64,000 bases of DNA from Neorhizobium sp. JUb45 (GCF_004343585.1 NZ_SLYW01000008.1:1-64000); one strand, 5' to 3'; numbered from the stretch's first letter, positions 17,747 through 26,283 are shown. The notes: generated by a model not told the origin, from the letters alone. Translations and numbers: made by a program.

Positions 17747-18357
17747 CACGGATTGATCCGACGCAGTGTCAGGTTGATGCGTCCGCCATTTTTTAGAAGC
17801 GTCGAGGTGCCAGGGTAAATGCGATCGACGCCGTGAAACGCCAGCCTCCCCTCTCCGCCCAGCAGAACGATATCGCCGCTCGACAGCTTGAATGACCCGG
17901 TCGGCGCTTTGCGCTCCAGTCCGCCAACCCGAAACAGGCAGGTGTTTCCGAGTGAAACGGACAGCACCGGCGCTTCGAATGCATTCTCGTCCTTGTCCTG
18001 ATGCAGACCCATTTTCGCATCGTCGCTATAAAAATTGACGAGACAAGCCTCGGGCGGCTTTGAATAAGCGGCCAGCCTTTCCCACAGATCGAGAAGTTTC
18101 GGCGGCATGGCCGGCCACGGTTTTCCGGTAAACGGATGCGTTGGCTGATAGCGATAGCCGTTGTCCTTGTCCGTCACCCAACCAAGCGTTCCGCAATTGG
18201 TCATCCGCACCGACATAGGTTTTCCGGTGCCGGGCATGGTGGGCACGAACAGAGGTGCCTCAATGACGATCTGGCGGATTGCCTCGACCAGATGCTCCTG
18301 TTCGGCCCGATCCAGATAGCCTGGCAGATGCCTTATGCCCTTCATCAAGCTCGCCAC
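17746..18357 (-). CDS. alkB: Alpha-ketoglutarate-dependent dioxygenase AlkB
   Basis: A 203-residue Fe(II)/2-oxoglutarate dioxygenase. The HxD iron ligands are in LHQDKDEN, the distal His in FHGVDRI, and the 2-oxoglutarate-binding arginines in INLTLRRINP at the C-terminus. It removes alkyl groups from 1-methyladenine and 3-methylcytosine by oxidation. GTG at 18357 has GGAG 7 bases ahead and is preferred to the ATG four codons later. It lies 21 bases beyond arfB on the same strand. Confidence 0.94.
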   Translation of the reverse strand: MASLMKGIRHLPGYLDRAEQEHLVEAIRQIVIEAPLFVPTMPGTGKPMSVRMTNCGTLGWVTDKDNGYRYQPTHPFTGKPWPAMPPKLLDLWERLAAYSKPPEACLVNFYSDDAKMGLHQDKDENAFEAPVLSVSLGNTCLFRVGGLERKAPTGSFKLSSGDIVLLGGEGRLAFHGVDRIYPGTSTLLKNGGRINLTLRRINP

Positions 18358-18378
18358 GTCTGGCTCCTCACCATTGCC

Positions 18379-18813
18379 TCAATCGCCGTCAGGTCGACCG
18401 CGCATCTTCTTGACTTCCGATCGACCGGACTTGGCTTTCAGGCGACGTTCCACAGAACCCTTAGTGGGTTTGGTGGCCTTGCGCGGCGGCGGCGGTGGCT
18501 TGGCGGCTTCAAGGAGCAGTTCCTTCAGACGTTCCCTCGCCTCTTCGCGGTTGCGATCCTGGCTGCGCGACCGGCTGGCCTCGATCATCAACGTGCCGTC
18601 CTTGGAGACACGTCGTCCACCCAGCCGCAGCGCGTTTTCCTTCACGCGATCCGGCAGCGAGGGTGAATTGGTAATGTTGAAGAACAGTTGAACCGCCGTC
18701 GACACCTTGTTGACGTGCTGGCCGCCAGCGCCGCCCGCCAGAACGAACTGCTCTGTCAGTTCCCATCCGGCAATGGTGATGCGGTGATTGATGATAAGGG
18801 GTTCGCTAGCCAT
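18379..18813 (-). CDS. arfB: Alternative ribosome-rescue factor ArfB (YaeJ)
   Basis: A 144-residue class-I release-factor-like hydrolase. The GGQ motif is in AGGAGGQHVNKVSTAVQL, and the basic C-terminal tail (KKMRGRPDGD preceded by many Lys/Arg) that enters the empty mRNA channel is present. It releases peptidyl-tRNA from ribosomes stalled without a stop codon. The ribosome site GGAG is 7 bases before the ATG at 18813. It probably shares a transcript with alkB. Confidence 0.94.
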   Translation of the reverse strand: MASEPLIINHRITIAGWELTEQFVLAGGAGGQHVNKVSTAVQLFFNITNSPSLPDRVKENALRLGGRRVSKDGTLMIEASRSRSQDRNREEARERLKELLLEAAKPPPPPRKATKPTKGSVERRLKAKSGRSEVKKMRGRPDGD

Positions 18814-18853
18814 GTCTGTCTCCGCCCTTCTCTTCCCACAAACATGCCCATAA

Positions 18854-18889
18854 GAAAACCGCCGGTATCGAAATCGATACCGGCGGTTT
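18854..18889 (-). terminator. Strong terminator of pckA
   Basis: A perfect inverted repeat with 16-base arms (18856-18871 and 18874-18889) brackets only 2 central bases. Read on the minus strand it is followed by TTTTC. It lies 25 bases past the pckA stop and directly beside a parS-like site. Confidence 0.8.
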
Positions 18890-18892
18890 CAA

Positions 18893-18908
18893 TGTTCCAC
18901 GTGAATCA
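18893..18908. other. parS-like site (14/16), pckA-proximal
   Basis: TGTTCCACGTGAATCA matches the parS 16-mer TGTTTCACGTGAAACA at 14 positions with the CACGTG core intact. It is intergenic, between the pckA terminator and the pckA stop. It is the most origin-distal parS-like site in the window, about 38 kb from the proposed oriC. Confidence 0.55.
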
Positions 18909-18913
18909 GGAAT

Positions 18914-20524
18914 TTATTCCGCGGCGATCAACATGCCTGGAGCGGCGTCGCGCACCTTGCTGTCGACATGGTCTTCGAATTTGGCAAAGTTGCTGATGAA
19001 CATCGCCACCAGCTTGGCTGCCTGCTGATCGTAAGCGATGCCATCGGCCCAGGTCGAACGCGGATCGAGAATGCTGGTATCGACACCCGGGACGGCAACC
19101 GGTACCGCGAAGCCAAAGTTGGCGTCGGTGCGGAATTCGGCGCTCTTCAGGCTGCCGTTCAGGGCAGAGGTGAGCAGCGCGCGAGTCTCCTTGATCGGCA
19201 TGCGACGGCCAGTGCCATAAGCGCCGCCGGTCCAACCGGTGTTGACCAGCCAGCAATCGACACCATGGCGATCGATCAGATCGCGCAGCAGATTGCCGTA
19301 TTCAGTCGGATGACGCGGCATGAACGGTGCGCCGAAGCAGGTGGAGAAAGTTGCTTCCGGCTCACTGACGCCCTTTTCCGTACCGGCAACCTTGGCGGTG
19401 TAACCCGACAGGAAGTGGTACATGGCCTGTTCCGGCGTCAGCTTGGCGATCGGCGGCATGACGCCGAAAGCATCCGCGGTCAGCATGATGATCGTCTTCG
19501 GATGCGGCGCGAGGCCAGTCTTCGATGCATTCGGGATAAAATGCAGCGGATAGGCACTGCGCGTGTTTTCCGTCAGCGAATTGTCGTCGAAATTCGGCAC
19601 GCGATTTTCGTCGAGCACGACGTTTTCCAGTACCGTACCGAAACGACGGGTCGCAGCGTAGATTTCCGGCTCTGCTTCGGCCGACAGCTTGATCGCCTTT
19701 GCGTAGCAGCCGCCTTCGAAGTTGAAGATGCCGTTCTCACCCCAGCCATGCTCGTCGTCGCCGATCAGTGTGCGGTTCGGATCAGCCGAAAGCGTCGTTT
19801 TGCCGGTACCGGACAGGCCGAAGAACACGGCAGAATCGCCGTCCGGGCCGACATTGGCCGAGCAATGCATCGGCATGACGCCCTTTTCAGGCAGAAGGTA
19901 GTTGAGGACGGTGAAGACCGATTTCTTGTTTTCGCCAGCATAGGACGTGCCGCCGATCAAAACCAGACCGTTGGTCAGATCGCAGGCAATCACCGTTTCC
20001 GAACGGCAGCCGTGACGTGCCGGATCGGCCTTGAAGCTCGGCAGATTGACGATCGTCAGCTTTGGCAGGAAGCTCGACAGCGTACCGCGATCCGGGCGGA
20101 TCAGCAGGTTACGGATGAACAGGGCGTGCCAGGCGAATTCTGTAACGACACGTGTCGGCAATGCGTTTTCAGCATCAGCGCCACCAATCAGGTCCTGCAC
20201 ATAGAGATTTTTGCCGGCGGCATGGGCGAACATGTCCTTGCGCAGCAGCTCGAAATGTTCCGGCGAAAGCGGCTTGTTGTTGTCCCACCAGATCTGACTG
20301 TCGGTCTTGCTATCACGGACGACGAACTTGTCCTTCGGCGAACGACCAGTGTGCTGGCCGGTGACGGCGCGCAAGGCACCATCAATGGTCAGTTCGGCTT
20401 CCTTATTTTCAAGCGCTGCCTCGTAAAGCTGCGTCTCGATGAGGTTATAGCGGACGCTCGAAGCGCCGGAGAGGCCGATAACCTCTACTCCATTCGCCGG
20501 ATTATGAAGTCCGATCTGCTCCAT
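18914..20524 (-). CDS. pckA: Phosphoenolpyruvate carboxykinase (ATP)
   Basis: A 536-residue ATP-type PEP carboxykinase, first committed step of gluconeogenesis. The start is ATG 20524 (MEQIGLHNPANG) after a GAAGGGAAAG stretch, matching the rhizobial length; the frame upstream to 20560 is not needed. The P-loop GLSGTGKTT has Lys242, followed by the metal/nucleotide motif IGDDEHGWG, and the substrate-binding region GRSPKDKF is near residue 60. It diverges from chvI across 306 bases, and in related bacteria the two regions are functionally linked. Confidence 0.98.
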   Translation of the reverse strand: MEQIGLHNPANGVEVIGLSGASSVRYNLIETQLYEAALENKEAELTIDGALRAVTGQHTGRSPKDKFVVRDSKTDSQIWWDNNKPLSPEHFELLRKDMFAHAAGKNLYVQDLIGGADAENALPTRVVTEFAWHALFIRNLLIRPDRGTLSSFLPKLTIVNLPSFKADPARHGCRSETVIACDLTNGLVLIGGTSYAGENKKSVFTVLNYLLPEKGVMPMHCSANVGPDGDSAVFFGLSGTGKTTLSADPNRTLIGDDEHGWGENGIFNFEGGCYAKAIKLSAEAEPEIYAATRRFGTVLENVVLDENRVPNFDDNSLTENTRSAYPLHFIPNASKTGLAPHPKTIIMLTADAFGVMPPIAKLTPEQAMYHFLSGYTAKVAGTEKGVSEPEATFSTCFGAPFMPRHPTEYGNLLRDLIDRHGVDCWLVNTGWTGGAYGTGRRMPIKETRALLTSALNGSLKSAEFRTDANFGFAVPVAVPGVDTSILDPRSTWADGIAYDQQAAKLVAMFISNFAKFEDHVDSKVRDAAPGMLIAAE

Positions 20525-20830
20525 GTCGCGCTTTCCCTTCTTTAAAAATCGGGTTGCCAATGAAGCCGGAAACTAGTGTCAGTTTTTTAAATAGGCAATA
20601 TGAAAACTGAAAAAACCAAACAAGATCAAATAATTAATCGATTTAAATAATTTTCTTCAGTTTTAAATCGGTTTGATTGCCACATAGCAAGCGTCAATTA
20701 GGTTCGCTAATGTAGGACGGATCTCACACTCTCCCTTTGACGTTGCCACAATTTGTTCCACCTTTATACTCAGAACGCGTCAACAGGGCAGCCGAACGGC
20801 GGGGGCGATTTCCAGGGAGACGCCTTCAAA
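20525..20830. promoter_or_regulatory. Divergent pckA / chvI control region
   Basis: A 306-base AT-rich gene-free stretch between divergent pckA and chvI. An inverted repeat CAGTTTT...AAAACTG brackets about 20 bases near 20580-20610, on the pckA side, and a second CAGTTTTAAA copy lies near 20658. Runs of A/T and TTAAT/AATTAAT words suggest promoter elements. I cannot assign a confident -35/-10 pair. Control of pckA by carbon source and by ChvI is known in relatives, but no site can be fixed from sequence alone. Confidence 0.5.
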
Positions 20831-21580
20831 ATGACGACGACGGAGACCGAAAGAATGCAGACAATCGCGCTCGTGGACGACGACCGCAACATCCTCACTT
20901 CAGTGTCGATTGCACTGGAAGCAGAGGGATATCGGGTCGAAACCTACACCGACGGTGCGTCGGCGCTTGACGGTCTTCTTGCCCGTCCGCCGCAACTGGC
21001 GATCTTCGACATCAAGATGCCGCGTATGGACGGCATGGAATTGCTGCGCCGCCTGCGCCAGCGTTCCGATCTGCCGGTCATCTTCCTTACCTCCAAGGAT
21101 GAGGAAATCGACGAATTGTTCGGTCTGAAGATGGGTGCGGATGATTTTATCACCAAGCCGTTTTCTCAGCGTCTTTTGGTGGAGCGCGTGAAGGCCATTC
21201 TTCGCCGCGCCGCCAACAGGGAAGCGGCGGCGGCCGGCACCGGCGGCGTCAAGACTGCTGATCAGCAGGCAGCACGCACGCTGGAACGCGGCCAGCTGGC
21301 CATGGACCAGGAACGCCACACCTGCACCTGGAAGGGTGAACCGGTTACATTGACGGTCACGGAATTCCTGATCCTGCATTCGCTGGCACAGCGCCCGGGC
21401 GTTGTGAAAAGCCGCGATGCACTGATGGATGCGGCTTATGACGAGCAGGTCTATGTCGATGACCGCACGATCGACAGCCACATCAAGCGGCTTCGCAAGA
21501 AGTTCAAGATGGTCGATAACGACTTCGACATGATCGAGACGCTTTATGGCGTCGGATACCGCTTCCGCGAAGCTGCATGA
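20831..21580 (+). CDS. chvI: Response regulator ChvI
   Basis: A 249-residue OmpR-type regulator from ATG 20831. An internal ATG at 20855 (MQTIALVDDD, 241 residues) matches the usual rhizobial annotation and has GGAG 9 bases ahead, so either could be used. Numbered from that second start, Asp52 (IFDIKMPRMDG) is the phospho-acceptor, and the Lys is in DFITKPFS. The C-terminal winged helix ends YGVGYRFREAA. With ChvG it controls acid response, exopolysaccharide and host-association genes. It lies 62 bases ahead of chvG. Confidence 0.97.
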   Translation: MTTTETERMQTIALVDDDRNILTSVSIALEAEGYRVETYTDGASALDGLLARPPQLAIFDIKMPRMDGMELLRRLRQRSDLPVIFLTSKDEEIDELFGLKMGADDFITKPFSQRLLVERVKAILRRAANREAAAAGTGGVKTADQQAARTLERGQLAMDQERHTCTWKGEPVTLTVTEFLILHSLAQRPGVVKSRDALMDAAYDEQVYVDDRTIDSHIKRLRKKFKMVDNDFDMIETLYGVGYRFREAA

Positions 21581-21642
21581 TTGCGATAGGGCGCTGACCC
21601 TGTCACAACCGGCGGCGATTCGGCGGTGGAAAGGAAAAGGCC

Positions 21643-23427
21643 TTGGCCGACCAGGCTATGAACAAAGACATCACTGACGCGACGGAGCCGCGACAGGGAA
21701 ACAGGCGACTGTGGTCGCGGCCTTTTACACTGGCCCGGCGGGTCTTTGGTCATGCCGTCTTTTCGAGCCTGACACGACGCATCCTGTTCTTCAACATCGC
21801 GGCGACGGTGGTTCTGGTCGCGGGTATTCTGTACCTCAACCAATTCCGCGAAGGGCTGATCGACGCACGTGTCGAAAGCCTGCTGACGCAGGGCGAAATC
21901 ATCTCGGCTGCCGTATCGGCATCGGCATCCGTCGATACCAATTCGATCACCATCGACCCGGAAAAGCTGCTGGAACTGCAGGCCGGCCAGAGCATAACCC
22001 CTGTTCCCAATGACGAGGATCTGGATTTTCCGATCGACCCCGAGCGCGTGGCGCCGGTATTGCGCCGGCTGATCTCGCCGACTCGCACGCGCGCGCGCCT
22101 CTTCGATGCTGATGCAAACCTGCTTCTCGATTCGCGTCATCTCTATTCACGCGGCCAGGTCTTGCGGTTCGACCTGCCGCCGATCGAAAACGAAGCCCAG
22201 ACCTGGAACGAATGGCTTGCCAGCCTGTTCAACCGCATGCTGCAGCCCGGCAACCTGCCGAGCTACAAGGAAGCACCGGGTGGTGACGGATCGATCTATC
22301 CCGAGGTCATGAATGCGCTGACCGGCGTGCGCGGTGCAGTCGTTCGTGTGACCGATCGTGGCGAACTCATCGTATCGGTCGCAGTCCCTGTTCAGCGCTC
22401 GCGCGCCGTGCTTGGCGTCCTGCTCCTATCCACGCAGGCCGGCGACATCGACAATATCGTTCACGCCGAGCGGCTGGCGATCATGCGCGTCTTTGGCGTC
22501 GCCACCCTCGTCAACATCCTGCTGTCGCTGCTTCTGTCGTCCACCATCGCCAATCCGCTGCGCCGGCTTTCGGCCGCAGCCATCCGTGTGCGCCGGGGTG
22601 CCAAGCAACGTGAGGAAATCCCCGATTTCTCTGCCCGCCAGGACGAAATCGGCAACCTCTCGATTGCACTTCGCGACATGACGAATGCGCTCTACGACCG
22701 TATTGCCGCTATCGAAAGTTTTGCAGCCGATGTCAGTCACGAGTTGAAGAACCCGCTGACGTCGCTGCGCAGTGCTGTCGAAACCTTACCGCTTGCCAAA
22801 AGCGAAGAATCCAAACAGCGACTCACGAACATCATCTTCCACGATGTGCGCCGCCTCGACAGGCTGATCAGCGATATTTCCGACGCTTCGCGACTGGATG
22901 CAGAACTGGCGCGTTCGGATTCGGCACCGGTCGATATGGAGGCCCTGGTCGGCAACCTTGTCGATATCTCGCTGCAGATCCGCAATGGTCGAAAAGTTGT
23001 CGAAATCGCGCTCAGCGTCGATCGCAAGACCGATGTGAAATCCGAGTTCGTTGTTCAGGGCCACGATCTGCGGCTCGGACAGATCGTCACCAATCTCATC
23101 GAGAACGCGCGCTCCTTCGTTCCGGAGAAGAGCGGAAAGATCAAGGTTCATCTGTTCAACAGCAAGGGTCGCTGCATCGTCCATATCGATGACAATGGTC
23201 CCGGTATCCAGGCCGAAGATATCGACCGCATCTTCGAACGTTTTTACACGGATCGCCCGGAAGGGGAGAGTTTCGGGCAAAATTCGGGTCTCGGCCTTTC
23301 CATCAGCCGGCAGATTGCCGAAGCGCATGGCGGCACCTTGCGCGCGGAAAACCTGATAGACAACAAAACCGGCACGGCAACAGGCGCCCGCTTCATTCTA
23401 TCATTGCCGCCTGGCCAGCAGCAGTAA
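21643..23427 (+). CDS. chvG: Sensor histidine kinase ChvG (ExoS)
   Basis: A 594-residue membrane kinase. A TM segment at about 48-68 is followed by a periplasmic domain of roughly 220 residues, a second TM near 285-305, a HAMP domain, the H-box AADVSHELKNPLTSL (His366) and an ATPase domain with DDNGPGI and GLGLSISRQI. In relatives the periplasmic inhibitor ExoR represses it until acid degrades ExoR. The TTG at 21643 directly follows a purine-rich GGAAAGGAAAAGG; the alternative ATG at 21658 is 5 codons later. It leads into hprK by 14 bases. Confidence 0.96.
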   Translation: MADQAMNKDITDATEPRQGNRRLWSRPFTLARRVFGHAVFSSLTRRILFFNIAATVVLVAGILYLNQFREGLIDARVESLLTQGEIISAAVSASASVDTNSITIDPEKLLELQAGQSITPVPNDEDLDFPIDPERVAPVLRRLISPTRTRARLFDADANLLLDSRHLYSRGQVLRFDLPPIENEAQTWNEWLASLFNRMLQPGNLPSYKEAPGGDGSIYPEVMNALTGVRGAVVRVTDRGELIVSVAVPVQRSRAVLGVLLLSTQAGDIDNIVHAERLAIMRVFGVATLVNILLSLLLSSTIANPLRRLSAAAIRVRRGAKQREEIPDFSARQDEIGNLSIALRDMTNALYDRIAAIESFAADVSHELKNPLTSLRSAVETLPLAKSEESKQRLTNIIFHDVRRLDRLISDISDASRLDAELARSDSAPVDMEALVGNLVDISLQIRNGRKVVEIALSVDRKTDVKSEFVVQGHDLRLGQIVTNLIENARSFVPEKSGKIKVHLFNSKGRCIVHIDDNGPGIQAEDIDRIFERFYTDRPEGESFGQNSGLGLSISRQIAEAHGGTLRAENLIDNKTGTATGARFILSLPPGQQQ

Positions 23428-23441
23428 GGTATCCGGGGCCC

Positions 23442-23891
23442 ATGACCTTGCTGTCCAATCTCCATGCAACGGCAATCGTGATTGGAACTCGAGGCATTCT
23501 CTTTCTCGGGCCATCCGGTGCCGGTAAATCAATGCTGGCCTTGGCCTGCATTGACGCCGCTCGACAGGCGGGACAGTTTTCTGCGCTTATCGCAGACGAT
23601 CAGGTTTTTCTCGAAAATGCCAATGGGTGCACCATCGTCAAACGGCCGCCGGCGACAGCGGGCCTGCTCGAGATCCGCCACAGTGGCATCGTATCGCTTG
23701 CCAGCGTCGATGCTGCTGTCTTGCATATGGCGGTCAGGATTGTAGAGCGAAACGATGCTGAACGCATGCCACCGGCTTTCGAAACCTATAGCCTTCCGTC
23801 CGGTCTCGAATTGCCATTGATCCGTGTTGCAGCCGACGCGCTGGCGCCACTGGCCGTGCTCGCTGCGCTCGCGCCTGATTTTGCTCGTTGA
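23442..23891 (+). CDS. hprK: HPr kinase/phosphorylase, short alphaproteobacterial form
   Basis: A 149-residue protein containing only the catalytic domain. The Walker A is LGPSGAGKS (22-30), followed by the acidic LIADDQVF. The N-terminal regulatory domain found in Firmicutes HprK (about 310 residues) is absent, as is normal in alphaproteobacteria. It phosphorylates HPr on Ser46, and Ser46 is present in the HPr encoded 540 bases downstream. It is clustered with chvG, EIIA and HPr, suggesting the PTS reports carbon status alongside ChvGI. Confidence 0.92.
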   Translation: MTLLSNLHATAIVIGTRGILFLGPSGAGKSMLALACIDAARQAGQFSALIADDQVFLENANGCTIVKRPPATAGLLEIRHSGIVSLASVDAAVLHMAVRIVERNDAERMPPAFETYSLPSGLELPLIRVAADALAPLAVLAALAPDFAR

Positions 23892-23919
23892 TTGGTCTTC
23901 CTGACCAATTTTCATTTTT
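23891..23919 (+). terminator. Hairpin with T tract after hprK
   Basis: ATTGGTC (23891-23897) pairs with GACCAAT (23903-23909) around loop TTCCT, followed by TTTTCATTTTT. It overlaps the last base of the hprK stop. It would separate chvI-chvG-hprK from the EIIA/HPr genes at least partially. Confidence 0.65.
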
Positions 23920-24022
23920 AGCTTGCACTTCCGTCTCACATATAGAAGATGGCTCACCACCGCGATGGCACTTGTTGCAGCGCGAATATAGCCTGCGTTC
24001 ATGTCTTCCAAGGGGTCATTTC

Positions 24023-24424
24023 ATGATCGGACTTGTGCTTGTCACCCATGGCAAGCTGGCTGAAGAGTTTCGTCATGCAGTGGAGCATGTCGTTGGTCCT
24101 CAGAAATATATCGAAACGATATGCATCGGCCCGGAAGACGATATGGACCAACGCCGGCAAGACATTGTCGATGCCGTTGAGCGTGCAGATGATGGTCATG
24201 GCGTCATCATCCTGACCGATATGTTCGGCGGCACGCCGTCCAATCTTTCCATCTCGGTCATGAGCAGCGGCAAGACCGAGGTCATTGCCGGCGTCAATCT
24301 GCCGATGCTGATCAAATTGGCCGGTATTCGCGCCGAGAACGACATGCAGAAGGCTCTGGTGGAAGCTTCAGAGGCGGGCCGAAAATACATCAACGTGGCC
24401 AGCCGCGTTTTGAGCGGCAAGTGA
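24023..24424 (+). CDS. PTS EIIA component, mannose type (ManX-like)
   Basis: A 133-residue EIIA-Man domain starting at ATG 24023 after AAGGGG. The N-terminus MIGLVLVTHGKLAEEF places the phosphorylatable His at position 9, and LTDMFGGTPSN is the second family block. No EIIB or EIIC is nearby, so transport is unlikely and a regulatory end-acceptor role is inferred, as in other rhizobial incomplete PTS systems. A frame reaching back to 23888 overlaps the hprK stop and its terminator and does not look like the family. Confidence 0.92.
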   Translation: MIGLVLVTHGKLAEEFRHAVEHVVGPQKYIETICIGPEDDMDQRRQDIVDAVERADDGHGVIILTDMFGGTPSNLSISVMSSGKTEVIAGVNLPMLIKLAGIRAENDMQKALVEASEAGRKYINVASRVLSGK

Positions 24425-24434
24425 GGCCATACTT

Positions 24435-24704
24435 ATGTTTTCCCGCGAACTCCTGATTATCAACAAGCGCGGGCTCCATGCTCGTGCCTCGGCCAAGTTC
24501 GTGCAGACCGTTGAAGGCTTTAATGCGCAGGTCAGCGTCAGCAAGGACGGCATGACGGTTGGCGGCACATCGATCATGGGCCTGATGATGCTGGCCGCCA
24601 GCCCCGGCTGCAGCATTTCCGTCACCACGTCCGGCGAACAGGCCGAAGCGGTGCTCGAAGCACTTGACCAACTGGTCTCGAACAAGTTCGGCGAAGAGGC
24701 CTGA
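24435..24704 (+). CDS. ptsH: Phosphocarrier protein HPr
   Basis: An 89-residue HPr-like phosphocarrier. His15 in NKRGLHARASAKFV is the site phosphorylated by EI, and Ser46 in GGTSIMGLMML is the HprK site. It is 10 bases downstream of the EIIA gene. EI (PtsP/PtsI) must be encoded elsewhere. With HprK and EIIA it forms a regulatory phosphorelay without a sugar permease. Confidence 0.95.
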   Translation: MFSRELLIINKRGLHARASAKFVQTVEGFNAQVSVSKDGMTVGGTSIMGLMMLAASPGCSISVTTSGEQAEAVLEALDQLVSNKFGEEA

Positions 24705-24715
24705 CACAACAGATA

Positions 24716-24741
24716 AAGATATAAAGACTTCTTTATGTCTT
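24716..24741. promoter_or_regulatory. Operator-like inverted repeat upstream of ahcY
   Basis: Perfect 7-base arms ATAAAGA (24721-24727) and TCTTTAT (24730-24736) around CT extend outward, after one mismatched pair, to AAGA (24716-24719) and TCTT (24738-24741). There is no T tract as expected of a terminator. It lies 113 bases before ahcY. The shape and sequence fit the operator of an ArsR-family, SAH-responsive repressor (SahR type) proposed for ahcY genes of Proteobacteria. This assignment is inference. Confidence 0.55.
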
Positions 24742-24853
24742 GTTGCCAGCAAGCCATAAGCCTGCTACATCCCAGCGCTAATATCCGTCCGCTATGGGCG
24801 GAGTTTACGGCTCTTCCAATGGAAGAGTGCCATCTTTGAGCTGGAGATCCTTC

Positions 24854-26254
24854 ATGACCACTGAGAAAGACTATATCGTCGCCGACATTTCGCTGGCGGA
24901 TTACGGCCGCAAGGAACTCGATATCGCCGAAACCGAAATGCCGGGCCTGATGTCCTGCCGCAGCGAATTCGGCGAATCCAAGCCGCTGAAGGGCGCCCGT
25001 ATCTCGGGATCGTTGCACATGACGATCCAGACCGCAGTTCTGATCGAAACCCTGCAGGTTCTCGGCGCCGAAATTCGCTGGGCATCCTGCAACATTTTCT
25101 CGACCCAGGACCACGCTGCCGCAGCGATCGCTGCCGCCGGCATCCCGGTCTTCGCCGTCAAGGGCGAATCCCTGACCGAGTACTGGGAATACACCGACAA
25201 GATCTTCCAGTGGGCCGATGGCGGCCTTTCCAACATGATCCTCGATGATGGCGGCGATGCCACCATGTACATCCTGCTCGGCGCCCGCGCCGAAGCCGGC
25301 GAGGACGTTCTTTCGAACCCGACCTCGGAAGAAGAAGAAATCCTCATCGCGCAGATCAAGAAGCGCCTTGCTGCAACGCCAGGCTGGTTCACAAAGCAGC
25401 GCGATGCCATCAAGGGCGTCACCGAAGAGACCACTACGGGCGTTCATCGCCTGTACGAACTGGCCAAGAAGGGCCTGCTGCCCTTCCCGGCAATCAACGT
25501 CAACGATAGCGTCACCAAGTCGAAGTTCGACAACAAGTACGGCTGCAAGGAATCGCTGGTCGACGGTATCCGTCGCGGCACCGACGTGATGATGGCCGGC
25601 AAGGTTGCCGTCGTCTGCGGTTACGGCGACGTCGGCAAGGGTTCGGCTGCATCGCTTCAGGGCGCTGGCGCTCGCGTCAAGGTCACGGAAGTCGACCCGA
25701 TCTGCGCACTTCAGGCTGCCATGGACGGTTTTGAAGTCGTCATTCTCGAAGACGTCGTGTCTTCGGCTGACATCTTCATCACCACGACCGGCAACAAGGA
25801 CGTCATCCGCATCGATCACATGCGTGCGATGAAGGACATGGCGATCGTTGGCAATATCGGCCACTTCGACAACGAGATCCAGGTAGCGGCTCTCAAGAAC
25901 CTCAAGTGGACGAACGTCAAGCCGCAGGTCGACCTGGTCGAGTTCCCCGGTGGCAACCGCATCCTTCTCCTGTCGGAAGGCCGCCTGCTCAACCTCGGCA
26001 ACGCCACCGGCCATCCGTCCTTCGTGATGTCGGCTTCGTTCACCAACCAGACGCTGGCCCAGATCGAGCTCTTCACCAAGCCCGGCACCTACAAGAACGA
26101 GGTCTACATCCTGCCGAAGCACCTCGACGAGAAGGTCGCGCGCCTTCATCTCGAAAAGCTCGGCGTCAAGCTGACCGAGCTTCTTCCTGAACAGGCTGCC
26201 TATATCGGTGTATCGCAGCAGGGTCCGTTCAAGGCTGAACACTACCGCTACTAA
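24854..26254 (+). CDS. ahcY: Adenosylhomocysteinase (SAH hydrolase)
   Basis: A 466-residue enzyme from ATG 24854 with GGAG 7 bases ahead. It hydrolyses S-adenosylhomocysteine to adenosine and homocysteine, clearing the inhibitor of methyltransferases. The NAD-binding Rossmann motif VCGYGDVGKGSA is near residue 255. The roughly 40-residue insertion around 150-190 (GARAEAGEDVLSNP) is the form seen in alphaproteobacteria and eukaryotic parasites, and the C-terminus ends FKAEHYRY as is almost universal. A terminator follows directly. Confidence 0.98.
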   Translation: MTTEKDYIVADISLADYGRKELDIAETEMPGLMSCRSEFGESKPLKGARISGSLHMTIQTAVLIETLQVLGAEIRWASCNIFSTQDHAAAAIAAAGIPVFAVKGESLTEYWEYTDKIFQWADGGLSNMILDDGGDATMYILLGARAEAGEDVLSNPTSEEEEILIAQIKKRLAATPGWFTKQRDAIKGVTEETTTGVHRLYELAKKGLLPFPAINVNDSVTKSKFDNKYGCKESLVDGIRRGTDVMMAGKVAVVCGYGDVGKGSAASLQGAGARVKVTEVDPICALQAAMDGFEVVILEDVVSSADIFITTTGNKDVIRIDHMRAMKDMAIVGNIGHFDNEIQVAALKNLKWTNVKPQVDLVEFPGGNRILLLSEGRLLNLGNATGHPSFVMSASFTNQTLAQIELFTKPGTYKNEVYILPKHLDEKVARLHLEKLGVKLTELLPEQAAYIGVSQQGPFKAEHYRY

Positions 26255-26283
26255 TATTTAGCCGGTTCATCCACAACATATAG

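Noticed and set aside
18968..20545. A 525-codon plus-strand frame opposite pckA
   Set aside because: Shadow of pckA; no recognisable domain and a composition rich in His/Arg/Gln as usual for antisense frames.
20737..20776. TTGACG ... TATACT as a chvI promoter
   Set aside because: The spacer is 22 bases, too long for a sigma70 promoter.
24705..24853. SAH or SAM riboswitch in the ahcY leader
   Set aside because: I could not find the conserved helices or core motifs; only the short operator-like palindrome stands out.
24368..26242. A 624-codon minus-strand frame opposite ahcY
   Set aside because: Antisense to a highly conserved enzyme; long only because of codon bias.
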